Counted from the stretch's first letter, positions 1-7,177 are shown. The stretch: 8,851 nucleotides of DNA from Treponema sp. (GCA_009780285.1 WRAL01000040.1:1-8851), one strand, 5' to 3'. The notes: a model not told the origin generated them from the letters alone. Numbers and translations: made by a program.

Positions 1-524
1 CGGACGTCTCGCGCGAGGGCGTTCAGCGCGACATTCTTCCCATCGTGGAAGGCGCGACGGTAAGCACGAAGTGGGGGCCGGTGAACACCGATCACGTGCT
101 TTTTATCGCAGCCGGCGCCTTCACTTCCAGCAAGCCCTCGGACTTGATCCCGGAGCTTCAGGGCCGCTTTCCCCTGCGCGTGGAGCTTGATTCCCTGGGC
201 AAGGACGATTTCCTTCGCATACTGACGGAGCCGAAAAACGCGCTTACCCGCCAGTACGTGGGCCTTCTCGCCACGGAAAAGGTCGAGGTGGAATTTACGC
301 CGGAGGCCGTCGAGCGCCTTGCCGCGCTTGCCGCCGAGGTCAACTCCAAGCTGGAGAACATAGGCGCGCGCCGCCTGCACACGATCATGGAGGCGCTTTT
401 GGAGGAGCTTTCCTTCGAGGCGCCGGACATCGCGCCGGCGAAGGTGCCCATTACGGTGGGCTACGTGGACGAAAAGCTCGCCGAAGTGGTGAAGGACCAG
501 GATTTGGGGCGCTATATCCTGTAG
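1..524 (+). CDS. hslU: HslU, ATPase subunit of the HslVU (ClpYQ) protease, C-terminal part
   Basis: This is the 3' end of hslU; the reading frame is open from base 3 to a TAG at 522-524, giving 173 residues. HslU is a cytoplasmic AAA+ ATPase that unfolds substrates and feeds them into the HslV peptidase. Visible family landmarks are the TDHVLFIAAGAF strand, SKPSDLIPELQGRFP with the arginine-finger arginine near partial residue 55, the sensor-2 motif ENIGARRLHT near residues 120-128, and the C-terminal tail DLGRYIL. In HslU this tail docks into HslV and opens its gate. The Walker A and B motifs lie upstream, outside the window. An in-frame GTG at 45 is internal, because HslU-like sequence continues upstream of it. 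The hslU-flgB adjacency is typical of spirochaetes. The identification is very secure. Confidence 0.96.
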   Translation, partial: DVSREGVQRDILPIVEGATVSTKWGPVNTDHVLFIAAGAFTSSKPSDLIPELQGRFPLRVELDSLGKDDFLRILTEPKNALTRQYVGLLATEKVEVEFTPEAVERLAALAAEVNSKLENIGARRLHTIMEALLEELSFEAPDIAPAKVPITVGYVDEKLAEVVKDQDLGRYIL

Positions 525-535
525 AGAGCTTATGA

Positions 536-557
536 GGCGCCTAAGGCGCCGGGTTTT
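536..557 (+). terminator. possible weak intrinsic terminator after hslU
   Basis: Twelve bases after the hslU stop, GGCGCC (536-541) and GGCGCC (545-550) flank a TAA loop. Because GGCGCC is its own reverse complement, the two copies can form a 6-bp all-GC stem. GGG and then TTTT (554-557) follow. The position suits termination of hslU transcripts ahead of a separate flgB promoter. The short stem and short T tract make this weak, and it could instead be chance or an mRNA processing site. Confidence 0.35.
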
Positions 558-559
558 CC

Positions 560-587
560 TAAAGAAAGGGCCTCGGCATGCCGATCT
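560..587 (+). promoter_or_regulatory. candidate sigma-28 (FliA-type) flagellar promoter upstream of flgB
   Basis: TAAAGAAA at 560-567, then 12 nt, then GCCGATCT at 580-587, closely resembles the sigma-28 consensus TAAAGTTT-N11-GCCGATAA. The TAAA core and the GCCGAT core are exact, and the spacer is one base longer. It lies in the only gap of the locus large enough for an operon promoter, pointing at flgB. A start site about 7 nt downstream would fall near 594, leaving a leader of only about 14 nt that begins at the Shine-Dalgarno sequence, which is a point against it. No convincing sigma-70 -35/-10 pair was found, although TACAAT at 587-592 could act as a -10. Confidence 0.45.
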
Positions 588-593
588 ACAATT

Positions 594-598
594 GAGGG
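594..598 (+). promoter_or_regulatory. flgB ribosome binding site
   Basis: GAGGG at 594-598 lies 9 nt before ATG 608 but only 3 nt before the in-frame GTG at 602. The spacing favours ATG 608 as the flgB start, and the resulting N-terminus MNTFGQTVDLL is the one expected for treponemal FlgB. Confidence 0.7.
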
Positions 599-607
599 TA
601 CGTGTAT

Positions 608-1021
608 ATGAATACTTTTGGGCAGACAGTCGATCTATTGCACAGAGGGATGAGCGTGGGCTCCGTGCGCCGCGCCGTCATCGCGGACAATATAGCCAAC
701 GCCGAGACCCCTAACTTCAAGAGGTCCACTGTAAGCTTTGAAAGCGAGGCGGCCCGCGCGATCGAATCGCAGAAGGTAAGGCCGGCGCTCGAGCTTGCAA
801 GGACGGATCCGGCGCACTTCAGCAACCATCGCGAGCGGAAAGTGAGCGAGGTGCAGCTTCGCCGCGTGCTGGATTTTACCAGCATGTCGCGAAACAACGG
901 GAACAACGTCGATCTTGAGCAGGAGATCGGCCTGGCCGTGCAGAACGAGATGACCTACGGGCTTTTGGCTCAGTCGATCGATTTTGAATTTTCGCAGATT
1001 AGCCGCGTTCTGAGGGGCTAG
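608..1021 (+). CDS. flgB: FlgB, flagellar proximal rod protein
   Basis: FlgB is a proximal-rod subunit that links the MS ring/FliE to the rest of the periplasmic rod; it is exported by the flagellar type III system rather than by a signal peptide. The 137-residue product has the usual FlgB length. It starts MNTFGQTVDLLHRGM and carries the conserved N-terminal rod motif IADNIANAETPNFKR, which is shared by the axial family. A C-terminal helix (DLEQEIGLAVQNEMTYGLLAQ) can pair with the N-terminal helix in the D0 domain. ATG 608 is chosen over GTG 602 on Shine-Dalgarno spacing. This is the first flagellar gene of the cluster, 83 nt after hslU and 26 nt before flgC, and probably the first gene of the transcript. 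Confidence 0.96.
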   Translation: MNTFGQTVDLLHRGMSVGSVRRAVIADNIANAETPNFKRSTVSFESEAARAIESQKVRPALELARTDPAHFSNHRERKVSEVQLRRVLDFTSMSRNNGNNVDLEQEIGLAVQNEMTYGLLAQSIDFEFSQISRVLRG

Positions 1022-1047
1022 TCAAGCTATGACGCAAGGGGGCGGGA

Positions 1048-1509
1048 ATGAGCATTTTTGGCGCGATTAACGCGGCATCGACCGGTCTTACGGCGAACAG
1101 GCTGCGCATGGACGTTATCGCCGACAACGTGGCGAACGTGAACACCACGCGCACCACGGAAGGCGGGCCTTTCCGCAGGGGCAGGGTGATCCTGCGTCCG
1201 GTGGCCGAGGGGACTTTCTGGCGCTCGCCGTTTCTGCCGGACAGCCTTGACAACGGGGTAGGGCGCGGCGTGCGCGTCGTCGAAATACAGAAGGACACGA
1301 GCACGGAAAATCCGCTGCGCTGGGATCCCACGCATCCTGACGCGATCAGGACGGGCCCAAGGGCCGGCTACGTCGAGCTGCCCAACGTCGACGTCGTTAC
1401 CGAGATGGTGGACATGATTTCCGCCACTCGCGCCTACGAGGCCAACGCCTCGGTAATCGAAGGCTCCAAGTCCATGTTCCAGCGCGCGCTGAGCATAGGG
1501 CAAAGATAG
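1048..1509 (+). CDS. flgC: FlgC, flagellar proximal rod protein
   Basis: FlgC is the partner proximal-rod protein of FlgB. The 153-residue product begins MSIFGAINAASTGLTANRLR and then has the axial-family motif DVIADNVANVNTTRT. The last 50 residues hold the conserved FlgC C-terminus: NVDVVTEMVDMISATRAYEA followed by an N-A-S-V-I-E-G-S-K helix. A purine-rich GGGGGCGGG sits just upstream of ATG 1048. The gene ends at TAG 1507-1509, whose last G opens the G tract that serves fliE. It has no classical signal peptide, as expected for a type III export substrate. Length and motifs are normal and the identification is secure. Confidence 0.97.
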   Translation: MSIFGAINAASTGLTANRLRMDVIADNVANVNTTRTTEGGPFRRGRVILRPVAEGTFWRSPFLPDSLDNGVGRGVRVVEIQKDTSTENPLRWDPTHPDAIRTGPRAGYVELPNVDVVTEMVDMISATRAYEANASVIEGSKSMFQRALSIGQR

Positions 1510-1516
1510 GGGGGGA
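1508..1516 (+). promoter_or_regulatory. G-tract ribosome binding site of fliE
   Basis: Seven consecutive G residues (1509-1515) begin at the last base of the flgC stop codon and form the Shine-Dalgarno region of fliE, 7 nt before ATG 1523. The tract couples the two genes physically. A change in its length would alter ribosome-site spacing without shifting either reading frame. Confidence 0.6.
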
Positions 1517-1522
1517 TAGTTT

Positions 1523-1870
1523 ATGATGGAAGTTACGATGAATCTTACAAACGCGGGGCACATGGGGCCGATCTCGAGCCCTTACGCCAACAGCGGCGCC
1601 AATATCATCAATCTTGAAAAGGCCATAGGCGCGCAGGACGTAACCGGGGCGGGCGCTTTCGAGCATGCCATGCTTCAGGCGCTGGACAGGGTCAGCGCGT
1701 CGCAGAACAACGCCTCGGCGCTGGCGCAGCAGGCGCTCCTAAATCCGGGATCCGTGGACGTGCACGACATCACCATCGCGCAGGCCGAGGCCAGAATGAC
1801 TTTGGATATAGCCCAAAGCGTGATGAACCGCGTCGTTCAGGGCTGGAAGGAATTGATCAACACGCGCTAG
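1523..1870 (+). CDS. fliE: FliE, MS-ring to rod junction protein
   Basis: FliE joins the FliF MS ring to the FlgB/FlgC rod and is needed early in flagellar export. The product is 115 residues, close to the usual 100-115. Its N-terminal part (NLTNAGHMGPISSPYANSG) is poorly conserved, as is normal in this family. The C-terminal half carries the recognisable FliE core: SVDVHDITIAQAEARMTLDI followed by the final helix MNRVVQGWKELINTR. The start has tandem ATGs (1523 and 1526) and a third at 1538. The first is taken because the G-tract Shine-Dalgarno lies 7 nt before it, but a start at 1526 cannot be excluded. It sits between flgC (13 nt) and fliF (33 nt), its standard position. Confidence 0.94.
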   Translation: MMEVTMNLTNAGHMGPISSPYANSGANIINLEKAIGAQDVTGAGAFEHAMLQALDRVSASQNNASALAQQALLNPGSVDVHDITIAQAEARMTLDIAQSVMNRVVQGWKELINTR

Positions 1871-1903
1871 GCGCGAAAAAAACGTGGCAAGGGAGGGGGA
1901 AGA

Positions 1904-3610
1904 ATGAGCGAATTTGCTAAAAAGCTTCTTGGGAGCGTGAAAATCCTTTGGGGCAAATTAACTATGATGCAGCGGGTGATCCTTTGCGGGATCACGGTAG
2001 CGGTGATTGTGGGGGTTATCGCGCTCTTTAGCGTTTCGTCTTCTTCCGCCCTCGTGTCCGTCATCGACGCGCCCATACGCGACGAGGACGCGCGCGACAG
2101 AATCATTACCAGGATAAACGAGGAGGGCGTAAGGACCTACGTTACCCCCTCCGGCCTTATCCAAGTGGCCGACGAAACGACGGCCCGGCGCATGCGCGCC
2201 ATTCTTATCCGCGAGGATCTTATTCCCAGGGGAATCGACCCCTGGGCCATTTTCGATCGCGAGCGCTGGACGATAACGGATTTTGAAAGAAACGTTAACA
2301 GACAACGAGCGCAGACGCAGATGGTAACGGAGCACATAAAGGCCGTCGACGGCGTGGATAACGCCAGCGTCAACATCATTTGGCCGGAGCGGACCCTTTT
2401 CGCCTCGGATCAAAATCCCGTTACCGCCAGCGTCATCATAACTCCTCGGCCGGGAAGCGACATAGCGCAGAACCGGCACGTGATTCAGGGCATAGAAAGG
2501 CTGCTTCAGCTTGCCGTCGAGGGGCTGAGGACGGAGAACATCGTCATAACCGACTACACCGGCGTCATTCTCAACGATTTCGCCGGCATGGCGGCGATGG
2601 ACAGGCTCGCGCTTATCGAGAGGGAGCACAGGCAGAGGCAGGCGCTGGAAGCCAAGATACGCGCCGACGTCCTGCGGCAGCTTCAGGCGATTTTTTCCGA
2701 CGATCGCGTGCGCGATCTGAACGTTTCCATCGAAATGGACATGTCGGCGCGCAGCGTCGAGACCACGGAATACCTTCCGACGGTGATACGGCCGAGGACT
2801 CCGGGCCTTCCCTACGACGATTCGGAGATCGTCGTTTCGGTGCCGCGATCCACGAGCAGCTCGAGCACCCTTTGGGAAGGCACCGGCTTCAACCCGGAAG
2901 GGCCTCCGGGCGTCGAGGGGCAGACCCCCCCGGCGTTCAGGGACATGTCGAATCTTTTCGGCAGGATGAATCAGGAGACCCTCGTGCAGAACGAGGAAAT
3001 CGGCAGCAGGACCACGCAGGAGGAAACCAGCCCGCAGATCAACCGCATTTCGGTCGCGGTGAACATCGACGGAACCTGGCGCGTGCTGCGCGACGAAACC
3101 GGGAACCCCGTGGTTACGCCGCAGGGATCGATCGAAAGGGAATACACGCCCCTGCCGGATGACCAGCGGCTTGCCGCCGTCTCCCTCGTGCAGAACGCGA
3201 TCGGCTTTAACCTTGCGCGCGGCGACTCGGTTACCGTGCAGAACATTCCCTTCGACAGGAACAGGGAATTCGCCGACGAGGACGCGGCGTACTTCAGGGA
3301 AAGGCAGAGGCGCACGACATTGTTGCTGTTTCTTTCGGGCATCGCGCTTCTTCTTCTTGGATTTATTATTTTCAGGATCGTCGCGAAGGAAATGGAGCGG
3401 CGGAAAAGGCTTGCCGAGGAAGAGCGCGCGCGGCGCGAGCAGGCCCTGCGCGAGAGCCAAATGGCGGAAGCCGAGCAGGATGGCTTGGACGTTTCGATTT
3501 CGATTGAGGATAGGGGACGCATGGAGCTTATGGAATCCGTCACGAATCTTGCCAAGGAACGTCCTGAGGATTGCGCCCAGCTTATTAGAACCTGGCTTTT
3601 GGAGGAGTAA
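1904..3610 (+). CDS. fliF: FliF, flagellar MS-ring protein
   Basis: FliF forms the inner-membrane MS ring, the assembly base of the flagellum, which houses the export gate and carries FliG on its cytoplasmic face. The 568 residues match spirochaetal FliF length. A first membrane helix spans about residues 25-45 (VILCGITVAVIVGVIALF). A large periplasmic region with ring-building folds follows, including VEHIKAVDGVDNASVNI-like and ITDYTGVILNDF segments and a serine/proline-rich linker near 300-340. A second membrane helix lies at about 471-492. The cytoplasmic tail is highly charged and ends in LAKERPEDCAQLIRTWLLEE, the conserved FliG-binding sequence. GGGAGGGGG stands just before ATG 1904. The 3' end contains the fliG Shine-Dalgarno. 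Confidence 0.98.
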   Translation: MSEFAKKLLGSVKILWGKLTMMQRVILCGITVAVIVGVIALFSVSSSSALVSVIDAPIRDEDARDRIITRINEEGVRTYVTPSGLIQVADETTARRMRAILIREDLIPRGIDPWAIFDRERWTITDFERNVNRQRAQTQMVTEHIKAVDGVDNASVNIIWPERTLFASDQNPVTASVIITPRPGSDIAQNRHVIQGIERLLQLAVEGLRTENIVITDYTGVILNDFAGMAAMDRLALIEREHRQRQALEAKIRADVLRQLQAIFSDDRVRDLNVSIEMDMSARSVETTEYLPTVIRPRTPGLPYDDSEIVVSVPRSTSSSSTLWEGTGFNPEGPPGVEGQTPPAFRDMSNLFGRMNQETLVQNEEIGSRTTQEETSPQINRISVAVNIDGTWRVLRDETGNPVVTPQGSIEREYTPLPDDQRLAAVSLVQNAIGFNLARGDSVTVQNIPFDRNREFADEDAAYFRERQRRTTLLLFLSGIALLLLGFIIFRIVAKEMERRKRLAEEERARREQALRESQMAEAEQDGLDVSISIEDRGRMELMESVTNLAKERPEDCAQLIRTWLLEE

Positions 3611-3613
3611 GAT

Positions 3614-4672
3614 ATGGCGAAGGGAGGATCCGCCTCGGGAGTTGTCTCGGCGGGGCCAAAAAAGAAAGGCGTTAAGGACTGCACAGGGCGTCAGAAGGCC
3701 GCCATTTTTCTTGTCAGCATAGGCTCGGAGCTTTCCGCGGAAATCTTCAAGTACCTGCGCGAGGACGAGATCGAGACCCTGACGTTCGAGATCGCGCGTC
3801 TTGAGACCATCGATTCCGATCAGAAGGACACGATCCTTCAGGAATTCCAGGAACTCATGATGGCCAACCAGTTTATTTCCACCGGCGGCATAGACTACGC
3901 CCGGGAGCTTTTGGAAAAATCACTGGGAAGCCAGAAGGCCATCGACATAATCAATCGCCTCACTTCGAGCCTGCAGGTGCGGCCCTTCGACTTTATACGC
4001 CGAACGGACCCGACGCATCTTCTTAACTTTATCCAGCAGGAACATCCGCAGACCATCGCGCTTATTCTGGCGTATCTTGAGCCGAACAAGGCTTCCGTTA
4101 TACTTCAGAATCTTTCGCACTCGATTCAGAGCGACGTGGCGCGCAGGATCGCCACGATGGACAGGACAAGCCCGGAGGTTTTGCGCGAGGTAGAGCGCGT
4201 GCTCGAGAAAAAGCTTTCGACCCTTTCCAGCGAGGACTACACGACCGCAGGCGGCGTCGAGAATATCGTCGAGATCCTTAACCTCGTGGATCGCGCCTCG
4301 GAAAAGCAGATCATCGAGGCGCTGGAGGACGAGGATCCGGAGCTTGCCGAGGAAATCAAAAAGCGCATGTTCGTGTTCGAGGACATCGTTCTTCTTTCCG
4401 ACCGCGACATTCAGAAGGTTATGCGGGAAGTGGATTCCCAGGAACTTTCGAAGGCGCTCAAGAGCGTGGAAATCGAGGTGCAGGAAAAGATATTCAAGAA
4501 CATGTCCAAGCGCGCGGCCACCATGCTCAAGGAAGACATGGAGTACATGGGGCCGATACGCTTAAAGGACGTGGAGGAAGCGCAGCAGAAAATCGTTTCG
4601 ATCATTCGCCACCTGGAAGACACCGGCGACGTTGTCATCGCAAGGTCCGGCGAGGACGAGATGGTGGTGTAG
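3614..4672 (+). CDS. fliG: FliG, flagellar motor switch/rotor protein (FliG2-type by context)
   Basis: FliG sits under the MS ring, takes torque from MotA/MotB and works with FliM/FliN in switching. The 352 residues contain an N-terminal FliF-binding domain from TGRQKAAIFLVSIG, the middle-domain EHPQTIA motif at 143-149 and an armadillo-type helical region. The C-terminal torque domain holds FEDIVLLSDRDIQKVMREVD (about 255-274), NMSKRAATMLKED and a closing MGPIRLKDVEEAQ segment. The charged helix that faces the stator is intact. Spirochaetes usually have two FliG paralogues; the copy in the flgB operon is the motor FliG2, so this one is inferred to be FliG2. The start is fixed by a strong GGAGGAG at 3601-3607 inside the end of fliF. 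A basic, glycine-rich extension of about 20 residues precedes the conserved N-terminus. Confidence 0.98.
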   Translation: MAKGGSASGVVSAGPKKKGVKDCTGRQKAAIFLVSIGSELSAEIFKYLREDEIETLTFEIARLETIDSDQKDTILQEFQELMMANQFISTGGIDYARELLEKSLGSQKAIDIINRLTSSLQVRPFDFIRRTDPTHLLNFIQQEHPQTIALILAYLEPNKASVILQNLSHSIQSDVARRIATMDRTSPEVLREVERVLEKKLSTLSSEDYTTAGGVENIVEILNLVDRASEKQIIEALEDEDPELAEEIKKRMFVFEDIVLLSDRDIQKVMREVDSQELSKALKSVEIEVQEKIFKNMSKRAATMLKEDMEYMGPIRLKDVEEAQQKIVSIIRHLEDTGDVVIARSGEDEMVV

Positions 4673-4710
4673 CAAACGCGGGAAATGTCCGTTTAATTTT
4701 GAGGTGGTAA

Positions 4711-5658
4711 ATGGCCAAGGCAGTTTTCAGACCGGGCGAGCTTTTGAACGTTCCGGAAGCGGTGATGATAGAAACTCCCGTTCGTTTCGCGAATTTTCCG
4801 GAGTACGCTCCGACCGAGGCCGAGATCGAGGCGGAGCCTGAGCGGGAGGTGTATTCAGGCCCCACGGCCGAGGAGCTTAACCGCGAGGCGGAGGAATTCC
4901 GGCTTCGGATGACGGTCGAGGGCGAGGCCTTGATCGAAGTGGCCAAAGCCGAGGCCGCCGAGGTCGCAAAGGAAGCGGCCGCGGCCGCGCAGGAGGAAAG
5001 ACAAAGGGCGCAGGAAGAGGCGCAGGCCTGCAAGGAAAAGGCGGCCGAGGACGCTCAGGCCCTCATCGAAGAGGCTCGCCTGAAGGCCGAGGAACTGATA
5101 GCCGAAGGGCGCAAGACCCTGGAAGCGGAAAAAGAGGACGCGAGGAAACAGGGCGTCGAGGCCGGCCGGGAGGAAGGCTTCGCCCAGGGAAACGTCGAAG
5201 TGGAAAGGCTCGTGGAGCGCATGCGCGTGGTTTTGGAGCGCGCGCAGGACAAGCGCTCTGACATACTGAGCGACACGGAGCGCGAGATAATCGAGCTTGT
5301 GCTTTTGGTTTCGCGCAAGGTCGTTAAAGCCATTTCCGACAGCCAGCGCGAGGTGATCGTGTCCAACGTGATACAGGCTTTGCGCAAGGTTCGGGATCGC
5401 GGCAATATAATCATTCGGGTAAATTTGGCAGACCTAAAGCTTGCCACGTCCCATGTAAAGAATTTTATCAAGCTGGTTGAAGGGGTTAAGTCCATACAGG
5501 TCGCCGAGGATTCCTCGGTGGATCCCGGCGGCTGCATAATCGAGACGGATTTTGGCGAGATCGACGCGCGCATTTCCAGCCAGCTTGCCGAGCTGGAAGC
5601 GAAAATTTTGCAAATTTCGCCAATAAAGACCCGCATTAAATCCGGCGCAAGACAGTAG
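4711..5658 (+). CDS. fliH: FliH, regulator/stator-like subunit of the flagellar export ATPase
   Basis: FliH dimers bind the N-terminus of the FliI ATPase and tether it to the C ring and export gate. In overall design they resemble peripheral stalk subunits of F/V-type ATPases. The 315-residue product is longer than enterobacterial FliH (about 230-240), in line with spirochaetal versions. It has an N-terminal conserved stretch (KAVFRPGELLNVPEAVMIET), then a very long Ala/Glu/Lys/Arg-rich coiled coil at about 45-150. A GREEGFAQGNVEVERLVERM segment at 152-171 follows, then a folded C-terminal domain with VDPGGCIIETDFGEIDARI near 270-288. ATG 4711 follows GAGGTGG at 4701-4707. The gap to fliG is 38 nt and to fliI 2 nt. 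Confidence 0.95.
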   Translation: MAKAVFRPGELLNVPEAVMIETPVRFANFPEYAPTEAEIEAEPEREVYSGPTAEELNREAEEFRLRMTVEGEALIEVAKAEAAEVAKEAAAAAQEERQRAQEEAQACKEKAAEDAQALIEEARLKAEELIAEGRKTLEAEKEDARKQGVEAGREEGFAQGNVEVERLVERMRVVLERAQDKRSDILSDTEREIIELVLLVSRKVVKAISDSQREVIVSNVIQALRKVRDRGNIIIRVNLADLKLATSHVKNFIKLVEGVKSIQVAEDSSVDPGGCIIETDFGEIDARISSQLAELEAKILQISPIKTRIKSGARQ

Positions 5659-5660
5659 GC

Positions 5661-7169
5661 ATGAACGGCGCGGTTTTTGAAAAGTACTTTCAGACGGCGC
5701 TCGACGAAGATCCGATCAAGTGCGTCGGAAGGGTTACCAGGGTTCAAGGGCTTCTTATCGAAAGCAAGGGACCGCAGGCGATCATCGGCGAGGTTTGCAG
5801 AATAGAAACGGCCAAGGGCGGCAGAACGATTCGCGGCGAGGTTGTAGGCCTGCGCGGCGACGTCGTTCAGCTTATGGCCTTTGAGGAAACCGACGGGCTT
5901 CAGGTGGGCAGCCGCGTGATCGCGCAAGGAGCTAGGCTTGAAGTGCCTGTTTCAACCAAGCTTTTAGGAAGAGTGCTTGGCGCGCTGGGCGAGCCCATAG
6001 ACGGAAAGGGCGCCGTCGACGCTACGGCCATGTATCCGGCGCTTGCCTCCGCGCCGGATCCGCTAAAGCGCAGGCGAATAACGCAGCGCATAGCCACCGG
6101 AGTGCGCGCGATCGACGGCCTTCTTTCCGTGGGCCGGGGCCAGCGCCTGGGAATCTTCGCCGGGTCCGGCGTGGGCAAGTCCACCCTGCTGGGAATGATA
6201 GCGCGCAACACAAACGCTGACGTAAACGTCGTCGCGCTCATCGGTGAGCGCGGCCGCGAGGTGAACGATTTTATCGAAAAAGATCTGGGGCCTGAAGGCC
6301 TTGCCCGCAGCGTTCTTGTCGTAACCCCTTCCAATTCGCCCCCGCTTTCGCGCCTGCGCGGAGCATACGTCGCCACCGCCGTCGCTGAATTTTTTCGCGA
6401 TCAGGGCCTGGACGTGATGCTGCTTTTCGACTCGGTCACGCGCTTCGCCCGCGCGCAAAGGGAAATCGGCCTCGCTTCCGGCGAGCCGGCGGCGACGCGC
6501 GGCTATCCGCCCAGCATGTTCGACACGATGCCCAAGCTGCTCGAGCGCTCCGGCACGTCGGACCTGGGAAGCATAACCGGCTTTTACACGATTTTGGTCG
6601 ACGGCGACGACATGGACGAGCCGGTCGCCGATACCGTGCGCGGAATTTTGGACGGCCATATCGTTCTGGATCGCCGCCTCGCGCAGGCCTACCATTACCC
6701 GGCGATCGACGTGCTGAAAAGCGTTTCCCGCGTGGCGCCGGACGTTTCCGGGCCGGCGGTTACCAAGGCCGCTTCGGTTATGCGGCGCAGCATGGCCGTT
6801 TACGCCGAGGCCGAGGATTTTATCAGCATCGGCGCCTACAAGCCCGGCTCCGATCCTGCCATTGACGACGCTATTTACCGCCACGGCGCCATCGAGGAAT
6901 TTTTGATGCAGGAGGTCGGCGAAAAGTCCCCCCTTGCGAACACCTTCGCCATGATGGAAAAAATTTCCGAGGTTCCCATTCCCGAGGAGGAGCTTAAGGG
7001 GGAGGAGCCTTTGGACGCTTCATTTGCCAGGCCGGCGGCTGCGGCCGGGGAACAGGCCGGCCTTTTCGCGAGGCCTGTTGCGCAGGCGCAAGGCGCAGGC
7101 GCGGTGGATCCGGCCATTAATTCCGTCGCGGCGCTTTTTTCCGGCCGTAACGCCGCCGGAAGGAGCTAG
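5661..7169 (+). CDS. fliI: FliI, flagellum-specific export ATPase
   Basis: FliI is the cytoplasmic ATPase of flagellar type III export; it is an F1-beta-like protein that forms a hexamer with FliJ at its centre. The 502-residue product has an N-terminal FliH-binding region and a beta-barrel domain (GLLIESKGPQAIIGEVCRIE). Walker A is GSGVGKST at 168-175 and GERGREVNDFIEKDLG follows. Walker B is DVMLLFDSVTRFARA with Asp257, and then come SGEPAATRGYPPSMFDTMP and the C-terminal helical domain. All catalytic motifs are intact. Family similarity fades near residue 440, after MMEKISEV. About 60 Ala/Gly/Pro-rich residues follow, with FARP twice (455-458, 469-472), which makes the protein longer than usual. 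ATG 5661 has no clear Shine-Dalgarno and starts 2 nt after the fliH stop, so it is probably translated by coupling to fliH. Confidence 0.98.
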   Translation: MNGAVFEKYFQTALDEDPIKCVGRVTRVQGLLIESKGPQAIIGEVCRIETAKGGRTIRGEVVGLRGDVVQLMAFEETDGLQVGSRVIAQGARLEVPVSTKLLGRVLGALGEPIDGKGAVDATAMYPALASAPDPLKRRRITQRIATGVRAIDGLLSVGRGQRLGIFAGSGVGKSTLLGMIARNTNADVNVVALIGERGREVNDFIEKDLGPEGLARSVLVVTPSNSPPLSRLRGAYVATAVAEFFRDQGLDVMLLFDSVTRFARAQREIGLASGEPAATRGYPPSMFDTMPKLLERSGTSDLGSITGFYTILVDGDDMDEPVADTVRGILDGHIVLDRRLAQAYHYPAIDVLKSVSRVAPDVSGPAVTKAASVMRRSMAVYAEAEDFISIGAYKPGSDPAIDDAIYRHGAIEEFLMQEVGEKSPLANTFAMMEKISEVPIPEEELKGEEPLDASFARPAAAAGEQAGLFARPVAQAQGAGAVDPAINSVAALFSGRNAAGRS

Positions 7170-7177
7170 CGCGGCGC

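Noticed and set aside
602..607. GTG start for flgB two codons upstream
   Set aside because: Only 3 nt separate it from the GAGGG ribosome site, whereas ATG 608 has normal spacing and gives the expected MNTF N-terminus.
2380..3162. 260-codon plus-strand frame overlapping fliF in another phase
   Set aside because: Its Arg/His/Gly-rich composition is typical of an out-of-phase reading of high-GC coding sequence.
1958..3460. 500-codon open frame on the minus strand, antisense to fliF
   Set aside because: It mirrors the GC-rich third-position bias of fliF, has a low-complexity Arg/His/Pro/Gly-rich product and resembles no family; fliF on the other strand is certain.
4674..4700. Possible hairpin plus T-rich run between fliG and fliH (AAACG/CGTTT, then TTTAATTTT)
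   Set aside because: The stem is only 5 bp and the run overlaps the approach to a good fliH ribosome site inside an operon; termination here is unlikely.
5055..5927. 290-codon minus-strand frame across the fliH-fliI junction
   Set aside because: The Ser/Arg-rich product is a typical antisense shadow of coiled-coil coding DNA and matches nothing recognisable.
6063..6884. 273-codon minus-strand frame opposite fliI
   Set aside because: It lies entirely inside the conserved ATPase gene, has no ribosome site and no recognisable domain.
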